Assembly (NCBI RefSeq): GCF_002860255.1
Contig: NZ_PGVE01000069.1
Coordinates: forward strand, 62,001 to 126,000
Origin: Neobacillus cucumis
Lineage (GTDB): Bacteria; Bacillota; Bacilli; Bacillales; Cytobacillaceae
Length of the DNA: 64,000 nucleotides
Reading direction: 5' to 3'
The position numbers and the translations under genes were made by a program. Positions 18,230 through 26,641 of the stretch are shown here, in pieces; the first letter of the stretch is position 1; every line of letters begins with the position of its first letter. The notes under the pieces were generated by a model. That model was not told where the DNA came from. It ran no database searches and saw nothing but the letters and a program-made list of their open reading frames with translations.

Positions 18230-18263
18230 AAAACCTTCTTTTCTGTACAGGAAAGAAGGTTTT
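18230..18263 (+). terminator. sdhCAB terminator
   Basis: AAAACCTTCTTTTC 18230-18243 pairs with GAAAGAAGGTTTT 18251-18263 with one bulged T. Confidence 0.85.
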
Positions 18264-18376
18264 GCTGTTTTAAGGGTTTCTGCTTTTAATTTTTAAAAGC
18301 CAAAAGTTTCAATAGTTCTTTTTTGTAACTTTTTGATATACTTAGACAAATGATCTATTAAAGGCAGGTATTTAAG

Positions 18377-18961
18377 GTGAAAAAAAAGCTTCCCCTGTTG
18401 ATTATTCTGACCGGTTTTATTCTGTTGGGCATTGGTCTTTGGCAATATGTTCATTCAAAGGTACAATCCCATACGGCACTGGCTCAAGCAAAGGAATTAG
18501 TTAGCAGAAAACAGACCACAGCTGAGGTTAAAAAGAATAAAGAGCATGCTGCATCTCCTAATACAGGTGATACAGTTGGTGTGTTAGTGATTCCAAAAAT
18601 TAAAGCGGAATTAGCCATCGTGGAAGGGACAGATCCTGATGATTTAGAAAAGGGTGTAGGCCATTACAAAGGTTCATATTTTCCAGGTGATAAAGGGCAA
18701 ATTGTATTATCAGGCCACCGGGACACTGTTTTTCGCAAATTAGGCGAGTTAAAATTGGGGGATCAGTTAAAGATGCAAATGCCTAATGGAAATTATACGT
18801 ACGAAATTACTCATACAAAAATTGTGAAATCAAACGATAAGAGCATCATTACCCTGCAAAAACAGCAAGAAGAACTAATTCTTACAACATGTTATCCTTT
18901 TCATTATGTCGGAAATGCGCCAAAACGATATATTGTTTATGCAAAATTGATTCGTCACTAA
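18377..18961 (+). CDS. srtD: Class D sortase
   Basis: Membrane-anchored cysteine transpeptidase that links sorted proteins to peptidoglycan. It has 194 residues: an N-terminal membrane anchor (residues 4-24), a linker, and the sortase barrel with the triad H114 (LSGHRD), C172 (LTTCYPF) and R184 (KRYIVYA). GTG 18377 is the start, about 9 bases after AAGGCAGG. Class D sortases of Bacillus act during sporulation or stationary phase. No LPXTG/LPNTA substrate is encoded in this window. In B. subtilis the thioesterase ysmA occupies this place between sdhB and gerE. Confidence 0.88.
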   Translation: MKKKLPLLIILTGFILLGIGLWQYVHSKVQSHTALAQAKELVSRKQTTAEVKKNKEHAASPNTGDTVGVLVIPKIKAELAIVEGTDPDDLEKGVGHYKGSYFPGDKGQIVLSGHRDTVFRKLGELKLGDQLKMQMPNGNYTYEITHTKIVKSNDKSIITLQKQQEELILTTCYPFHYVGNAPKRYIVYAKLIRH

Positions 18962-19034
18962 ATTATCACGAAAGAAAAAGGAATAATTTTCAAATTTTTT
19001 ATGAAAAAACAAACTCCTTGCAGGAAATATAGTC

Positions 19035-19062
19035 ACTCCATTTGTATCGTTTACATAAGATA
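19035..19062 (+). promoter_or_regulatory. Sigma-K promoter of gerE
   Basis: AC at 19035-19036, 17-bp spacer, CATAAGATA 19054-19062, matching the sigma-K pattern AC-N16/17-CATANNNTA. gerE is sigma-K dependent in B. subtilis. Confidence 0.75.
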
Positions 19063-19126
19063 TGGTGACTAAATATATACCCATCCCACGATACATTACT
19101 GGCGAAGGCAAGGAGGGTTACAATAC

Positions 19127-19351
19127 TTGAAGGAGAATGATTATAATCACAAGCCATTACTCACCAAACGTGAAAGAGAAGTATTCGAATTATTAGTACA
19201 AGATAAAACAACGAAAGAAATCGCTGGTGAATTATTTATAAGCGAAAAAACAGTAAGGAATCACATTTCAAATGCCATGCAAAAGCTTGGTGTTAAGGGG
19301 CGTTCACAAGCTGTTGTAGAGCTCCTTCGTATGGGAGAGCTAGAACTATAA
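19127..19351 (+). CDS. gerE: Spore coat/germination regulator GerE
   Basis: LuxR-type DNA-binding protein acting late in the mother cell with sigma-K to control spore coat genes. It has 74 residues and is nearly identical to B. subtilis GerE after the first ten residues: LLTKREREVFELLVQDK, then ISEKTVRNHISNAMQKLGV. It consists only of the helix-turn-helix domain with no receiver. The start is TTG 19127 behind AAGGAGGG. Its presence marks a spore former. Confidence 0.97.
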   Translation: MKENDYNHKPLLTKREREVFELLVQDKTTKEIAGELFISEKTVRNHISNAMQKLGVKGRSQAVVELLRMGELEL

Positions 19352-19358
19352 ATGATGA

Positions 19359-19392
19359 TCGGCTTCCATATTGGGAGCCGGTTCATTTTTTT
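19359..19392 (+). terminator. gerE terminator
   Basis: CGGCTTCC with GGGAGCCG around loop ATATT (19360-19380), followed by GTTCATTTTTTT. Confidence 0.85.
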
Positions 19393-19610
19393 AAAAATGT
19401 TTTTGTAGAAAAATAAAAACGGAAGAAATCCTTCCAGATTTTATGGGAAGGCATAAGGGGTCCTTTCTTTATCGATAGTCTAGCTCAATAACATAAGTTA
19501 ATGGAAAATAGTAGAAATATATTGAAAGTTTTATCAGTAAAACTTACAATTAAATTTAAAGTGGATATTATATGTAATTAGTAAGGGGAGAAAGGAACTG
19601 AAAGAGAAAG

Positions 19611-21467
19611 ATGAACAGTCCTGTTGAAGCTATTAAAAGTGAAAAGCGATTGCTTTTAATCGAATATTTGAAAAAAAATCACAGAAGATATAAGACACTA
19701 TTTTCAGACAACGAAGATAGTATTTTTGTATTGGATATAGAAGGACATGTAGTTCAATCAAATCCGGCATTCCAACATTTAACAGGCTATTCACAAGTGG
19801 AAGCGGACGAGTTAAGACTTCAATTTCTTTTTCCAATCGACCATATTAATAAGGTATTTCATCATTTCAGTAATGCGGTATTAGGTCGGTTCCCAAACTT
19901 TGATACGAAGATCATCACTAAAATCGGACAAATTCTTGATTTAAATATAACCTTTATTCCCATTTGTGAAGATGACCAAATCGTTGGAGTCAGCGCAATT
20001 GGGAAAGATATAACGGACTTAAAAAGAAAAAAAGAAGAAATAAGAAAAATCGAAGAGATGCAGCGTGTTTTAACAGATAATATTTTGGATGTTATCGTCA
20101 GTACGAATTTGCAAGGAGAAATTGTTTACGTATCTCCTTCCTGTGAATATATTCTTGGCTATGATCCCGATGAAGTAATGAAGGAAAATTTATTATCGTT
20201 TGTCCATCCTGATGATGTCGAAAAAGCCTATCAGAGCCGAAAACAAGTACTCGACACCCAAGAAAGTGGACGAGACTGCTATCGTGTTCAGAAAAAAAAC
20301 GGCGAATATTTATGGGTGGAATCACTTTGTAAACCGATCATCGCTCATGATACACTTCACGTGTTAGAAATTGTCAGTGTCATTAGAGATGTCACAGATC
20401 GCATAAAGGTGGAGGAAGAAGCAAAAAGACGTGAAGAGACCTATCACGATTTAGTAGAGCATTCACCAGATGCAGTGATTATTGCAAAAGATTCCGAGAT
20501 TCTTTTTATAAACGAAACCGGTGCTAGATTGTTTGGAGCGAAGAATAAACAGGATATTCTGCACAGGTCCTTGAGTGAAATTATCCATCCGAATTTTCTC
20601 GAAATGGCTAAAGAGCGAGGGGAAATGGTGGCGAAAGGGACTATCACCGAATTTATTGAGTATCAATTGCTGCGTTTAGACGGAACAACTTTTGTGGCGG
20701 AAGTAAAAGGCATTCCGACCTTCTATGAAAATACATTTGCCAGACATATAATTATACGAGATGTAACGGAACGGAAAAAGACACATGAACTGCTTGTAAA
20801 TTCAGAAAAATTAAATGTAGCGGGACAATTAGCTGCGGGCATTGCTCATGAAGTACGAAACCCGCTGACAGCCATCAAAGGTTTTCTGCAGTTAATGGAG
20901 ACAGAAGATGACGGAAATAAGTCTTACTTTGATATTATTCAATCTGAAATGGACAGGATTGAACTAATCCTTAGTGAGCTTTTAGTCATAGCTAAACCAC
21001 ATGAATTAAAATTTGAAGCAGTCGATCTCATCACCCTTTTAGAGAATGTCAAGACGTTAATTGAAACTCAGGCTGTTATAAACGGGATTCAAATCGAAAC
21101 GATCTTTAATTATCATAACTTTACGATTAATTGTGATAAGAACCAGCTAAAACAAGTGTTTATTAATATTTTAAAAAATGCAGTTGAAGCGATGCCTAAA
21201 GGCGGGTTTATCACTATGGAAGTAAAGCAGTACGGTTGTAATATGGTGAAGATCTTTTTTAAGGATACTGGATATGGAATGCCGCCTGAAATCTTAAAAC
21301 GTGTCGGAGAACCTTTCTTTACTACAAAAGAAGATGGTACGGGACTCGGCATTATGATTTCAAAACAAATAGTTGAAAACCATGGTGGAACAATCAACAT
21401 TTGGAGCGATCAGCAAGGGACAATGATTGAAGTGCTATTGCCGATTGCAAGTGTAAGGCTTCATTAA
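19611..21467 (+). CDS. Triple-PAS sensor histidine kinase (sporulation-kinase type)
   Basis: Soluble sensor kinase of 618 residues with no membrane segment. Three PAS domains are visible, about 25-140, 150-270 and 275-395, followed by HisKA with phospho-acceptor H413 in GIAHEVRNPL, then an ATPase domain with NQLKQVFINILKNAVEA, DTGYGMPPE and GTGLGIMISKQ. The GIAHEVRNPLTAIKGFLQL signature is that of the KinA/KinE phosphorelay kinases that feed Spo0F. No response regulator is next to it, as expected for such kinases. The link to Spo0F is inferred. Confidence 0.85.
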   Translation: MNSPVEAIKSEKRLLLIEYLKKNHRRYKTLFSDNEDSIFVLDIEGHVVQSNPAFQHLTGYSQVEADELRLQFLFPIDHINKVFHHFSNAVLGRFPNFDTKIITKIGQILDLNITFIPICEDDQIVGVSAIGKDITDLKRKKEEIRKIEEMQRVLTDNILDVIVSTNLQGEIVYVSPSCEYILGYDPDEVMKENLLSFVHPDDVEKAYQSRKQVLDTQESGRDCYRVQKKNGEYLWVESLCKPIIAHDTLHVLEIVSVIRDVTDRIKVEEEAKRREETYHDLVEHSPDAVIIAKDSEILFINETGARLFGAKNKQDILHRSLSEIIHPNFLEMAKERGEMVAKGTITEFIEYQLLRLDGTTFVAEVKGIPTFYENTFARHIIIRDVTERKKTHELLVNSEKLNVAGQLAAGIAHEVRNPLTAIKGFLQLMETEDDGNKSYFDIIQSEMDRIELILSELLVIAKPHELKFEAVDLITLLENVKTLIETQAVINGIQIETIFNYHNFTINCDKNQLKQVFINILKNAVEAMPKGGFITMEVKQYGCNMVKIFFKDTGYGMPPEILKRVGEPFFTTKEDGTGLGIMISKQIVENHGGTINIWSDQQGTMIEVLLPIASVRLH

Positions 21468-21489
21468 TAAGACTTAGAATGATAGAAAA

Positions 21490-21521
21490 GCCGGCATCTT
21501 TAGCAGGATGCCGGTTTTTTT
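21490..21521 (+). terminator. Terminator of the PAS kinase gene
   Basis: CCGGCATC 21491-21498 pairs with GATGCCGG 21507-21514, followed by seven T. Confidence 0.92.
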
Positions 21522-21556
21522 ATGAGATAAGAAAGTAAAAAAATTTTCGACTTTGA

Positions 21557-21686
21557 GAATTGTCCAGCTTCAGCGCCTAGCCCCTCGATGGTCTACAGCC
21601 AATCCGTCCAAAAGGTTTAAAAAGCAACCTTTCGGCCGGCTCGTCTTATGCTTGTCGGGGCTGATCAAGGCGCTTGCGCTTTTCTT
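21557..21686 (-). repeat. Long-hairpin intergenic repeat, copy 2 (inverted)
   Basis: Reverse complement of copy 1 (1561-1688), 130 bp. Shared blocks include AAGAAAAGCG, GCATAAGACGAGCCGGC, GACGGATTGGCT and the tail GCTAGGCGCTGAAGCTGGAC. Stems persist by paired changes: the outer arm is AGCCCC/GGGGCT here (21657-21662 with 21579-21584 on the plus strand) against AGGGGC/GCCCCT in copy 1, and the tip is AAAGGTT/AACCTTT (21611-21617 with 21626-21632). It begins inside the stop codon of the minus-strand kinase gene. Confidence 0.85.
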
Positions 21687-23046
21687 ATATTATAATATCA
21701 AAAATAGTCCCAACATTAGGGCTGCTTATTACCTCAATTGTCCCCCCATGTGCCTCTACTAACTGTTTAACAATCGAAAGCCCTAGACCTGAACCGCCAA
21801 GTGAACGGGTCCTCGATTTATCCACCCGGTAAAAACGCTCAAATATCCGGGGTAAATCTTCTGTAGGTATCCCTTTTCCTTCATCTTGAACCTTCATGTG
21901 TATTTTTCCTTCGGACTCAAATACAGAAACCGTAATATTCGTATTTGGCTCAGAATATTTACGGGCATTCTCCAGCAAATTTATGATGACCTGTTCAAAC
22001 CTGACGGGGTCAATAGGAGCATAAAGATTCTCAGCACATTCTAACACAAGACTCATTTCATTTTCCTTTAGGGCGGGTGCTACTTTTTCAATAATCGCTT
22101 GAAAAAAAGGGAGAAGATGAACGTTTTCTTTCTCGATTGAAAACGAATTTTCGTCCATTTTCGCTAAATTAAACAACTCTTTGATTAGCTTAGAAAGCTT
22201 CACAGACTCTTCATGAATAATTTCTAAATACTTATCTTTGTCTTCTTTAATCGTATCTTCCCGTCGGGCAATATCGGCATATCCCTTAATATAGGTCAAT
22301 GGTGTTCTAAGCTCATGAGAGATACTTGCTAAAAACTCATTTCGTTCATTTTTTAAAATTTCTAAGTCATTGGCTAAAACTTTTATGGCTTCACCCAGAT
22401 CACCGATTTCATCCTTCCCTAGCTTAGGAAGAGAGACAGACAGTTCCCCTTTACTGATCCGTTTGGTTGCCTCACTTATTTGAATGAGCGGGTGTGTCAC
22501 CACCCTAGTAAGAAAAATAATAATAATCATCATAAATAGGAGTGAAAGCAGGCTTGCAAGTAAGAAGTGCTGGTTTAATCCAGCGATTAAATCTTTAATT
22601 TTCTGTGTCGTTTGGAACATATATACGTAACCGGCAATCTTCTTATCGATTACCACTGGACTAATAGAAGCAATGTTAGTCGCATTTTTCCAGTCCTCTT
22701 CAAGGATTAGCCCTTCGTGCGGGACCTTCTTAGGCTTAGATTTCATAATGTTTTTCATTTCATCTGTCACCTTATTGGATGACATATAGATGGAGCCATC
22801 GGGCCTTGTTAAAACAACTTGGGTATCGGTTCGGGCTTCCATCATAGCAATGTGCATCACCGTATCGTCGTGAAAGGAAGCCTCTAGGACATCACGATGA
22901 TTATTCCCTCTCGTCTGGAGCGCTGATAGTTCCTCATGGACTCGGGAATGGATGATATTATTGTGTAATACAAACATAGAAATGCCCTCTAACACACAGA
23001 TAGCCAGGAAGAAAAGCAGACCTATTTTAAAAGATATCTTATTCAT
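21685..23046 (-). CDS. Membrane sensor histidine kinase with HAMP domain, orphan
   Basis: A 453-residue sensor kinase. Membrane helices are at about 7-27 and 161-181, enclosing an extracellular sensor domain of about 130 residues; HAMP is at about 182-235, H244 lies in SISHELRTPL, and the ATPase end has NLLENARKYS, DEGKGIP and GGSGLGLSIVKQL. No response regulator is on its strand: the 600 bases upstream are non-coding. Whether it signals to the regulator at 23662 is unknown. Its stop codon lies in hairpin repeat copy 2. Confidence 0.85.
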   Translation of the reverse strand: MNKISFKIGLLFFLAICVLEGISMFVLHNNIIHSRVHEELSALQTRGNNHRDVLEASFHDDTVMHIAMMEARTDTQVVLTRPDGSIYMSSNKVTDEMKNIMKSKPKKVPHEGLILEEDWKNATNIASISPVVIDKKIAGYVYMFQTTQKIKDLIAGLNQHFLLASLLSLLFMMIIIIFLTRVVTHPLIQISEATKRISKGELSVSLPKLGKDEIGDLGEAIKVLANDLEILKNERNEFLASISHELRTPLTYIKGYADIARREDTIKEDKDKYLEIIHEESVKLSKLIKELFNLAKMDENSFSIEKENVHLLPFFQAIIEKVAPALKENEMSLVLECAENLYAPIDPVRFEQVIINLLENARKYSEPNTNITVSVFESEGKIHMKVQDEGKGIPTEDLPRIFERFYRVDKSRTRSLGGSGLGLSIVKQLVEAHGGTIEVISSPNVGTIFDIII

Positions 23047-23661
23047 AGTCTCAGCACCTCACCTCTCAAGAATACTACATATAGGGCCTTAGGAATGCAT
23101 CCTTTTGTTGCTAATTTTTTAAAAAAAAGACTCTTTTAATTTTAAAGATGTATTTACAGGAAGCGGGAAAAAGATTCGAGTGGGTAGACAAATAAGGTCG
23201 GTTCTAAACCCCTGAAGCGCCAAAGAATTGGAAGTTACGACAGATAAGATCATATCCTAATATTCGAAGCTTGCTTCCACTAGCAATCCGAGGAGGATCT
23301 CCTTCTCCGTACACCCGCAAAATTCCGTACCCCAAGCTCCAATCAACATAGTTAACTACTCATTAATGTCCTTTAACAAAGCCTTAAAAATAAAAAAATG
23401 AGGTGTCCCTGCAGCAGGGACACCCTTTGTATAGTAGAGAGGTTAATTTTGGGATGAGTAAGATGGCTGAAAAACCATGAACTCTATCGATAAAGGGAAG
23501 ATAACCTAAACTTTGGGGAGTTCGAAGTGCTATCTCCTCTTTACATCCTTATCCTAGCTAAAAAGATTGAAGATGTTATGAAGAAGTTGTGGTGAATTTG
23601 TGAAGTTACAAAAATCACAGACCCGAGATGATATAGTAAGGATATGGGGAGTGATGATATC
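23047..23661. other. 615-bp gene-free region between divergent kinase and regulator genes
   Basis: No convincing gene. It contains a perfect hairpin (GGTGTCCCTG 23402-23411 with CAGGGACACC 23415-23424). At 23240-23350 the minus strand reads open in two frames with protein-like but very short products, suggesting a decayed gene or a dispersed repeat. TATAGT at 23632 is a possible -10 for the regulator gene. Confidence 0.5.
23402..23424. terminator. Perfect 10-bp hairpin, possible terminator
   Basis: GGTGTCCCTG and CAGGGACACC with a 3-base loop. The tract after it (CTTTGT) is only weakly T-rich, and on the minus strand CTCATTTTTTTATTTTT follows, so it could end minus-strand transcription. Confidence 0.55.
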
Positions 23662-24372
23662 ATGAAGATTTTATTAGTGGACGATGAACGAAGAATAGTA
23701 GAAGTCCTCGAAGCTTATTTAGAGAGAGAAGGCTATGAAATTCATAGTGCCAATAATGGGATAGATGCTTTGAAAAAAGCGAAAACAATCGAACCTGATT
23801 TGATTATTCTAGACCTCATGCTGCCTGATATTTCTGGTGAAGAGGTATGCCGGCTGGTGCGAAAAGAGTCGGATGTCCCTATTCTTATGCTTACAGCGAA
23901 ATCTGCTGAAGATGATCGCATTAACGGGATTGTCATGGGGGCCGATGACTATTTAACCAAGCCCTTTAGTCCAAGGGAGGTCGTCGTTCGCGTACAAGCG
24001 ATCCTTAGACGAGTGAAAAAAGCAGAGAAGGTCGAACGCCTTGAATTTAACGATAAAAAACTGGCCATTGATTTAGACAAAAAGGAAGTAACGGTTAACG
24101 GAGAATATGTCACATTAACCCCGATTGAATATAAATTATTAACCAATATGGCCGTCCATCCCGGCCGTGTATACAGCCGAATGGATTTGCTTGAAAAGAT
24201 ACAAGATGAAGGCATTTATTATGAGGGCTACGAACGGAGTGTCGATACGCATATTAAAAACCTCCGAAAAAAAATAGAGCTGGATACGCGGCAGCCTGAC
24301 TTTATTGTCACTGTTTTTGGAATGGGCTATAAATTTGGAGGGGTCCTTGATGCTGCAAACGCTCCGGTCTAA
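23662..24372 (+). CDS. OmpR-family response regulator
   Basis: Two-component regulator of 236 residues. The receiver domain has the acidic pair DDE (7-9), phospho-acceptor D51 (LILDLMLP), T78 region and K100; the C-terminal winged-helix domain is at about 135-228 with LTPIEYKLL and RSVDTHIKNLRKKIE. ATG 23662 is preferred over ATG 23644 because GGGGAG (23646-23651) is then 10 bases upstream. It overlaps the next gene by 23 bases, so they form one operon. The target genes are unknown. Confidence 0.9.
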   Translation: MKILLVDDERRIVEVLEAYLEREGYEIHSANNGIDALKKAKTIEPDLIILDLMLPDISGEEVCRLVRKESDVPILMLTAKSAEDDRINGIVMGADDYLTKPFSPREVVVRVQAILRRVKKAEKVERLEFNDKKLAIDLDKKEVTVNGEYVTLTPIEYKLLTNMAVHPGRVYSRMDLLEKIQDEGIYYEGYERSVDTHIKNLRKKIELDTRQPDFIVTVFGMGYKFGGVLDAANAPV

Positions 24373-25723
24373 AATTCTTTTTTATCTAGTCCTCATCTCC
24401 ATGATTGGAATCGTAATTGTCAGTTTTTTTATTCAGTACGGATTTGAAGAAAGCTTTAATAGTTATTTAGACCGGAACCGTGAAAAGAAGATTGATAGAA
24501 TTATTACGGAAATTGAGAAGGACTATCGAAAAAATGGCCATTTTACTAGTGATCCGGTGTATGGACTGCTGCATGAAAATGCGATGACGGATCAGCTGTA
24601 TTTTCGATTGTATGATCGGTTTGGAAAGATGCAGATGGATACGTCTAGTATCCGTGGAATGTTAAATAGTTTTGGATTAACCGAACCGGAGCCTAGTGGA
24701 GAAGAATGGCACAGTAAATCTTACACATTAAAGGTAGATCAAGCTGTAATCGGCAAATTGGTCGCTATTTACCCTGAAGGTCTCATTGATGATGAATACA
24801 CCTTTATTCAGACGATTCAATTGTATATCCTTGCAGCCGTTTGTTTAACGATTTTCTTAGCCATCATCTTTAGTATGTTATTTTCAAAAAAATTAACCGC
24901 TGGGTTAAAGAAGCTTTCGTTTGCAGCAGGCGAACTGCAGCAGCATAATCTTGACATCCGCATTCCTTTATCAGGTCTGCCAACAGAGGTCAGACAGATT
25001 GCGGTCTCGTTTAATAATTTGGCGGAATCATTAGCAAAGGAAGAAAGGCTAAGAAAACAATTTACAGGCGACCTCGCGCACGAACTGCGGACGCCGCTTG
25101 CCACATTGAGAAGTCAAATTGAGGCCTTCCAGGATGGGATTTGGGAACCAACGCCGCAACGCTTGCAAGTAAGCCATGAAGAGCTGATGCGGTTAGTGAG
25201 GCTAGTAAATGAATTAGAAAAGCTGCTTGCCGCAGAGAATCCTCAAATAAAACTGGAAAAAATGGAGTTAGAGGCAGAAAGTGTTCTAGCCGCATTATGG
25301 GAAATGTTTTTGCCTATTTTTAAAGAAAAGGGTGTCGGTCTTCAAATTGAAGAAACAGCCCAGGAAGAAATGTTTGAGGCCGATAAAGACCGCCTAATGC
25401 AAATATTATCCAATGTTCTTAATAATGCCTTAAAATATACGCCGGAAGGGAAAAATGTGACCATTTCAGTCGTAACAGATAAAGATGGATATGTTGGGTT
25501 TCAAATTCAAGATGAGGGCTCAGGGATGGATGAAGAAGATATCCCGCATATTTTTGAACGTTTTTACCGGGGAGACAAATCCCGTGATAGAAAAACAGGC
25601 GGTGTCGGAATCGGGCTCTCCATTGTTAAGGCCTTAATGGATGCCCATAAAGGATTAATTAAAGTAAAGAGCCGGTTAAATAAGGGAACAAGCATTACCT
25701 TATGGTTCCCGCAGGAAGGGTAA
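24350..25723 (+). CDS. Membrane sensor histidine kinase, partner of the upstream regulator
   Basis: A 457-residue kinase: membrane helices at about 9-29 and 156-178, a short sensor domain between them, HAMP at about 179-232, H244 in DLAHELRTPLATLRSQIE, and an ATPase domain with NVLNNALKYTPEG, DEGSGMDEEDIPHIFERFYRG and GVGIGLSIVKAL. This resembles BaeS-type envelope-stress kinases. ATG 24350 lies 6 bases after GGAGGGG (24337-24343), inside the end of the regulator gene. The stimulus cannot be told from sequence. Confidence 0.9.
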   Translation: MLQTLRSKILFYLVLISMIGIVIVSFFIQYGFEESFNSYLDRNREKKIDRIITEIEKDYRKNGHFTSDPVYGLLHENAMTDQLYFRLYDRFGKMQMDTSSIRGMLNSFGLTEPEPSGEEWHSKSYTLKVDQAVIGKLVAIYPEGLIDDEYTFIQTIQLYILAAVCLTIFLAIIFSMLFSKKLTAGLKKLSFAAGELQQHNLDIRIPLSGLPTEVRQIAVSFNNLAESLAKEERLRKQFTGDLAHELRTPLATLRSQIEAFQDGIWEPTPQRLQVSHEELMRLVRLVNELEKLLAAENPQIKLEKMELEAESVLAALWEMFLPIFKEKGVGLQIEETAQEEMFEADKDRLMQILSNVLNNALKYTPEGKNVTISVVTDKDGYVGFQIQDEGSGMDEEDIPHIFERFYRGDKSRDRKTGGVGIGLSIVKALMDAHKGLIKVKSRLNKGTSITLWFPQEG

Positions 25724-25754
25724 AGGCCGCTCATCAACGGACGGCCTTTTTTCT
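25723..25754. terminator. Terminator after the two-component pair
   Basis: AAGGCCG 25723-25729 pairs with CGGCCTT 25742-25748, then TTTTT. It lies between convergent genes and may serve both. Confidence 0.8.
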
Positions 25755-26514
25755 AAGATTCTAATAATTCCTTGATATGGTATACCCTGCCGCTTTCCGG
25801 GTTTCCTCTTAAAACCAGTTCAACTAAGCGTTGAGCAACCGTGTCGGTTTCTAGCAGCAAATTCTTTTCTTTATATTCCTTAAATTTTTCTAGTTCTTTA
25901 AAGGCATCCCCGGAAGTTGAACGAATTGTTTCCTGCATGCCGGTATCCATCACACCTGGACTAAATCCAATAATGACATTCTTTGTTTTCAAATCTGCCT
26001 GTTCAATGGCCGTCGTTTGGGTAAACATATTTAACCCTGCCTTAGAACTGCCATACACACTCCAGCCCTCAAACGAGCGGATTGCAGCACCTGATGTAAC
26101 ATTGATAACGGTTACTTTTGTATTCGTTAAAGGCGCTTGGCTTAAAAACAAATTAGTAATCAAAATGGGTGCAATAAGATTGACCTTTATATTTCGGATA
26201 ATTGGGGTTTGGTCTAAGTTTCCTACCTTTTGAATTGGTTCGATCACACCTGCATTATTAAATAGAAGGATTTCAGTTGGATTTTTCTCGAAAATGCAGT
26301 GAGCAATCTCCATAAAAACCTCTTGAATTTCTTTTTCAAGTGAGAGATTGCAAGAAACGTGTTTAAATTCAATTCCCTTTTCAATAGCAAGGTTTTTTAA
26401 CTCTATATTTTCTGTCCGGGAAACAGAGATTACCGCAATTTGCTCCTGTAAAAGGCGTTTCGCAATACTTTCTCCCAAGCCCTTAGAAGCCCCGGTTATG
26501 ATTGCATACTTCAT
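25753..26514 (-). CDS. Short-chain dehydrogenase, YueD (benzil reductase) type
   Basis: NADP-dependent SDR of 253 residues. The Rossmann motif TGASKGLG is at 7-14, NNAG at about 88, the catalytic serine is in NVTSGAA, and YGSSKAG holds the tyrosine and lysine; FSPGVMDTGMQ follows. This SPGVMDT pattern and the length fit the B. subtilis YueD sepiapterin-reductase-like family that reduces benzil to benzoin. The physiological substrate is unknown. It is a single gene with ribosome site AGGGGGAG. Confidence 0.8.
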   Translation of the reverse strand: MKYAIITGASKGLGESIAKRLLQEQIAVISVSRTENIELKNLAIEKGIEFKHVSCNLSLEKEIQEVFMEIAHCIFEKNPTEILLFNNAGVIEPIQKVGNLDQTPIIRNIKVNLIAPILITNLFLSQAPLTNTKVTVINVTSGAAIRSFEGWSVYGSSKAGLNMFTQTTAIEQADLKTKNVIIGFSPGVMDTGMQETIRSTSGDAFKELEKFKEYKEKNLLLETDTVAQRLVELVLRGNPESGRVYHIKELLES

Positions 26515-26598
26515 GGAAAACTCCCCCTGAAAGCAGTTTAATATGTATATAATCTATTTTATTCCTCATAAAACTATTAAGCAAATTTGGAAGTAATT

Positions 26599-26625
26599 TA
26601 AAAAAGCAGCTCCCAATAGAACTGC
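26599..26625 (-). terminator. Terminator of the tungstate transport operon
   Basis: On the minus strand GCAGTTC (26625-26619) pairs with GAGCTGC (26612-26606), followed by TTTTTT. Confidence 0.8.
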
Positions 26626-26641
26626 CTGCCACCTTTTTGCA

